Shown here in pieces: positions 61,217-64,000 of a DNA stretch of 64,000 bases. Location: assembly GCA_949710005.1 (NCBI GenBank), contig OX453275.1:25418718-25482717 (forward strand). Reading direction: 5' to 3'. The position numbers were made by a program, and so were the translations under genes. The DNA is from Ricordea florida (Eukaryota > Cnidaria > Anthozoa > Corallimorpharia > Ricordeidae). Each line of letters begins with the position of its first letter. The first letter of the stretch is position 1. The notes below the pieces were generated by a model. That model did no database searches. It was not told the DNA's origin and was given only the letters and a program-made list of their open reading frames with translations.

Positions 61217-61783
61217 CTTGCATGATCATTCTACGGAAAGTTACTGAATGATACTGTACTTCAGTATGAAGTGTTTGTTTTGATACATAGCGTGGCTCTA
61301 ACTCAGTTCTCATTTATGGATCAAACCATGTAAACTTATTTCCTATCACAGCTATCTTCTCGTTCTGATCAGTAATTAAGTGGACCTAACTTCAGCTTTG
61401 CAACCTCGTAATGAAAGTTGTGTAGTGTTTTGTTTACACTTACAGATATAAAAATTTAGCGGTAAATAACCCAATTGTTTTCACAACAGGTGGCTACCTT
61501 TCCAACTTGTGAAATAACTCGCTAGCTCTAAGTAATTAAACAACAGTTTTAAGAATGTCAAACGCATAAATAAAATTTTTCTTTCACTTAAAGCAAAGGT
61601 CCTTATATATCTAACAAATGATTGTATCTCTGACCTTTGATCAGTTTTATCAACATTATGATAAACAGGTTTCTTAGTAACGATCATAAACCAGACATCC
61701 ATAGACATAGTCCCAGACATAAATAGCGTTGCAAACAATATCACTCACAAAGTACCATAATTGTTTCTCACCTTTAAGCCAGG
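61217..61783 (-). repeat. Inverted repeat arm 2 (without SINE)
   Basis: Complement of 59249-60289 minus the SINE. Open frames within it are repeat-derived only. Confidence 0.85.
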
Positions 61784-61967
61784 TTAATGGTTGTGGCTTT
61801 CTCACATAAATATCGGTTTCCCTGTCCAATTTTAAGGCTTCCCATAACAGTTAACTAAAATAAGGTAAGCCTGTTATTTCTCGGTAAAAAAAAACTTGTT
61901 TGCATTGGCTGAAGAGTTGATTACAACCATTTCCAGTTTTGCCATATAAATCATGATAAGTCAATTA

Positions 61968-62600
61968 TGCTACGCCTTCAAGTGGAATGTACATCCGCTC
62001 ATAAAATGAAATAGTTCCTCGATTTTTGCTCAATCAGTATACTTTAGACTGAGCTACGCGTACGGAAACAAAAGCTTGAATCAATATGAATGAGGTTTGA
62101 TTCGGCAAGACTTTAAGGTACAATATCACGATGCGGAAGTGCTTAAATAACCATTTTTCTTAGATCGGCGTGTTAAGTTGTCGTCTTATAATAATCGCGT
62201 TAACTCGACCAATTCTAGTGTTGGTTTTGGGTTCTCCCATAAAGAGAACGACTGATGGCTTGCTATCAAAGCATCAGACGACTAAAACTTATCTTTTGCA
62301 AAGCGTTTCGGACGAGTTCATAAAAAATGTGTGAGATGATTTATGCTATTCCGTGACCAGTAATTTATCATGCGTTCTCAGAAAGTCTCTAATTTAGTAA
62401 AGCTACATGTTTTTCTTCTTATATTTCTTCTTCATATTTTTTGTCTTCATCTTTCACTTGGTATTTACGATTTGAAGCATTGTTATCATTTCCTTTTCAC
62501 GCAGTTGCAAATTAGTATTTCTTATCCATGCCCAGGAATTTAAACAATTTCTTTGAAAAGCTTCAACACAGCATAAGAACAAATGATTCATTTGAGCGTA
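61968..62600 (+). repeat. Long direct repeat, copy 2
   Basis: Second copy of 60590-61216 with scattered substitutions; ends near CAAATGATTCATTTGAGCG. Confidence 0.85.
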
Positions 62601-62795
62601 AAATGAAAATATATTGATCAAGCTAACAAAATCCACTTTATGAATGAGGTATTATGCAGAAATTGATTTTGAATTTGTCAGTTCGTAGACGTTCTTTGGT
62701 TAAGAAAAAAGGGAAAATATACCACGTTGCGGAAATCATAGCATCGTTAACAAATAGAGTCAATAATCGCGAGAAAACAGCAAAAAACGTAAGTT

Positions 62796-63863
62796 CAAGG
62801 CTGTGCTCTAACGGCGCCCGGTCGCCAGAGGCGACTAACATTTGGCTTCGGGCGACTGAAAAAAATTGCCAGTCGCCCGGCCGGGCACTCTTGTTTTGTA
62901 GTTCAGTTCTTTAGCAAAGAAGGCAAAAATATGTGACATGCTGTTTTCAGTTTATTGTGTTAACAAAGCACACTGAAATTAGCGTTTTGGAACCAAACAC
63001 GGTCGCTTGTTTACGTTCGCACGCTCGAATCTGAAGTTTCGTTCCACGTGATTTAACAAATATGTAAAACGATATCTCCGACACAATGCACGAACGTCAA
63101 TTTCCCATTTAATGTTTTTTTTCATCGTTTATATTAGGGTTTCAAATATTTTCGACAGCACAGTACGTGAATTATTGTTTTTAGAAAGTCTTTGTTTATG
63201 CAAATTTTTCTTGTCGGCTTAATTAATTTGTCCGCACAGCGGCCTGGAATGGTTTGTTTTATTTCCTTCGAATACACAACTCGAAAATAAAATGGCTAAT
63301 GCTTGGTAACTGCAAGAAATAATTTATGTAATTTCTAGGAATAGCATAGTTGTATTAATTTCCCCATTACGTTTTGACGCTTTCACCATTTGCAATGGCT
63401 AAATTAAGTTTCGCGGCAAATATTACCGAATCCCACGTGTGAATGAAAAATATGGAATATCGTGGTTTAAACTTGTGTAGAATTATGCAATGGGATGCAG
63501 CAATCTCATTGGTGTAGCAGCCACTAAATTAAACTCTAATTTTTAACGTTCAAGTTGATGAGCTCAGAGCCAGGTTTTGAAGGCATATTTTGTTACAATG
63601 ACTTTGTACAGTTCTTTGTACAGTAACAAAACCTCATTGTTAGTATATTCTTGGCCAATCTTGTAAAAAGTATTCTTCTCGAAAAAGGTGGCTACATGTA
63701 ATTTGAAAGGAAACTGAGTATTAAATTACATGGTTAATAATTATTATTAATGAATTAATTTAATTAATATTTTCGGGCGACCAACGTTAAGGGGTGGGCA
63801 CCCTGGCTTACACGGTTGGGAGCCCGAAGGGCTCCCTAAAATTTTCCTTAGAACACAGCCTTG
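62796..63863. mobile_element. 1.07-kb non-autonomous TIR element
   Basis: CAAGGCTGTGCTCTAA (62796-62811) pairs with TTAGAACACAGCCTTG (63848-63863) with one mismatch, and AAGTT flanks both sides (62791-62795, 63864-63868). The inner ends carry GCGCCCGGTCGCC and GGAGCCCGAAGGGCTCC palindromes. No transposase frame is present. Superfamily unassigned. Confidence 0.7.
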
Positions 63864-64000
63864 AAGTTCACTTTGCTTTCCGTTATTGTAGATTCTCAGT
63901 AGACTTGCTTTAACAAGCAGACAAACCTTGATTTCGCAGCAAGGATTGTACTCTGTCAATCAGTTGTTCTGTGGTGTATTTCAAACCATCCAGTTTGACA

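Overview
The window looks like nuclear DNA of a marine invertebrate animal, most likely a cnidarian (anthozoan-like). The evidence is spliced host exons with consensus GT/AG sites, CR1/L2-type LINE tails, a Metaviridae (Ty3/Gypsy) retrotransposon, tRNA-derived SINEs, many MITE-like inverted repeats and AT-rich intergenic DNA. The species call is inference from repeat style only; no host gene here fixes the taxon.

The core of the window is three copies of one group of Polinton/Maverick- or adintovirus-like endogenous DNA virus. Element A (6133-27771) and element B (31931-45770, opposite orientation, about 4.2 kb away) each have long terminal inverted repeats (TIRs) starting near AGTAGTA and a 5-bp target-site duplication (GCTCT for A, TATGG for B). 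Both carry a protein-primed family B DNA polymerase (PolB), a convergent retroviral-type integrase, a double-jelly-roll-type major capsid protein (MCP), an FtsK/A32-type packaging ATPase and a block of seven small, mostly hydrophobic or coiled-coil proteins. A Cys/His-repeat protein reads inward from the far TIR. Copy C (about 53500-59240) is a decayed relative without polymerase, integrase or recognisable TIRs. It has a TFIIB-like gene between capsid and ATPase that A and B lack.

Layout: 1-5170 LINE fragments and MITEs; 5465-6132 the 3' part of a protein-kinase exon; 6133-27771 element A, inserted inside that exon; 27772-27930 the 5' part of the same exon with the glycine-rich loop; 27931-31925 host intergenic DNA with one putative exon; 31931-45770 element B; 45953-53212 host exons and foldback elements; 53500-59240 relic C; 59249-62600 a large inverted/direct repeat block with a SINE; 62796-63863 a further TIR element.

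Element A is itself a nest. A Gypsy element (19084-24898, 153-bp LTRs that look identical, GGAGG target duplication) splits a structural gene of A. The Gypsy gag is in turn split by a 1.2-kb element with 21-bp TIRs (23187-24414). The host exon therefore carries at least three successive insertions.

PolB reads in from one TIR and the Cys/His-repeat protein from the other, and most genes are preceded by a TTTAAAGATT-type box. A conserved hairpin lies at the junction between the structural cluster and the oppositely transcribed right-arm genes. Replication genes are broken in both A (one stop codon) and B (a deletion plus a stop codon), while nearly all capsid-block genes are open. The least expected feature is a set of short, GC-rich, palindrome-bearing inserts, mostly in frame, scattered through the genes of A and absent from the equivalent places in B.
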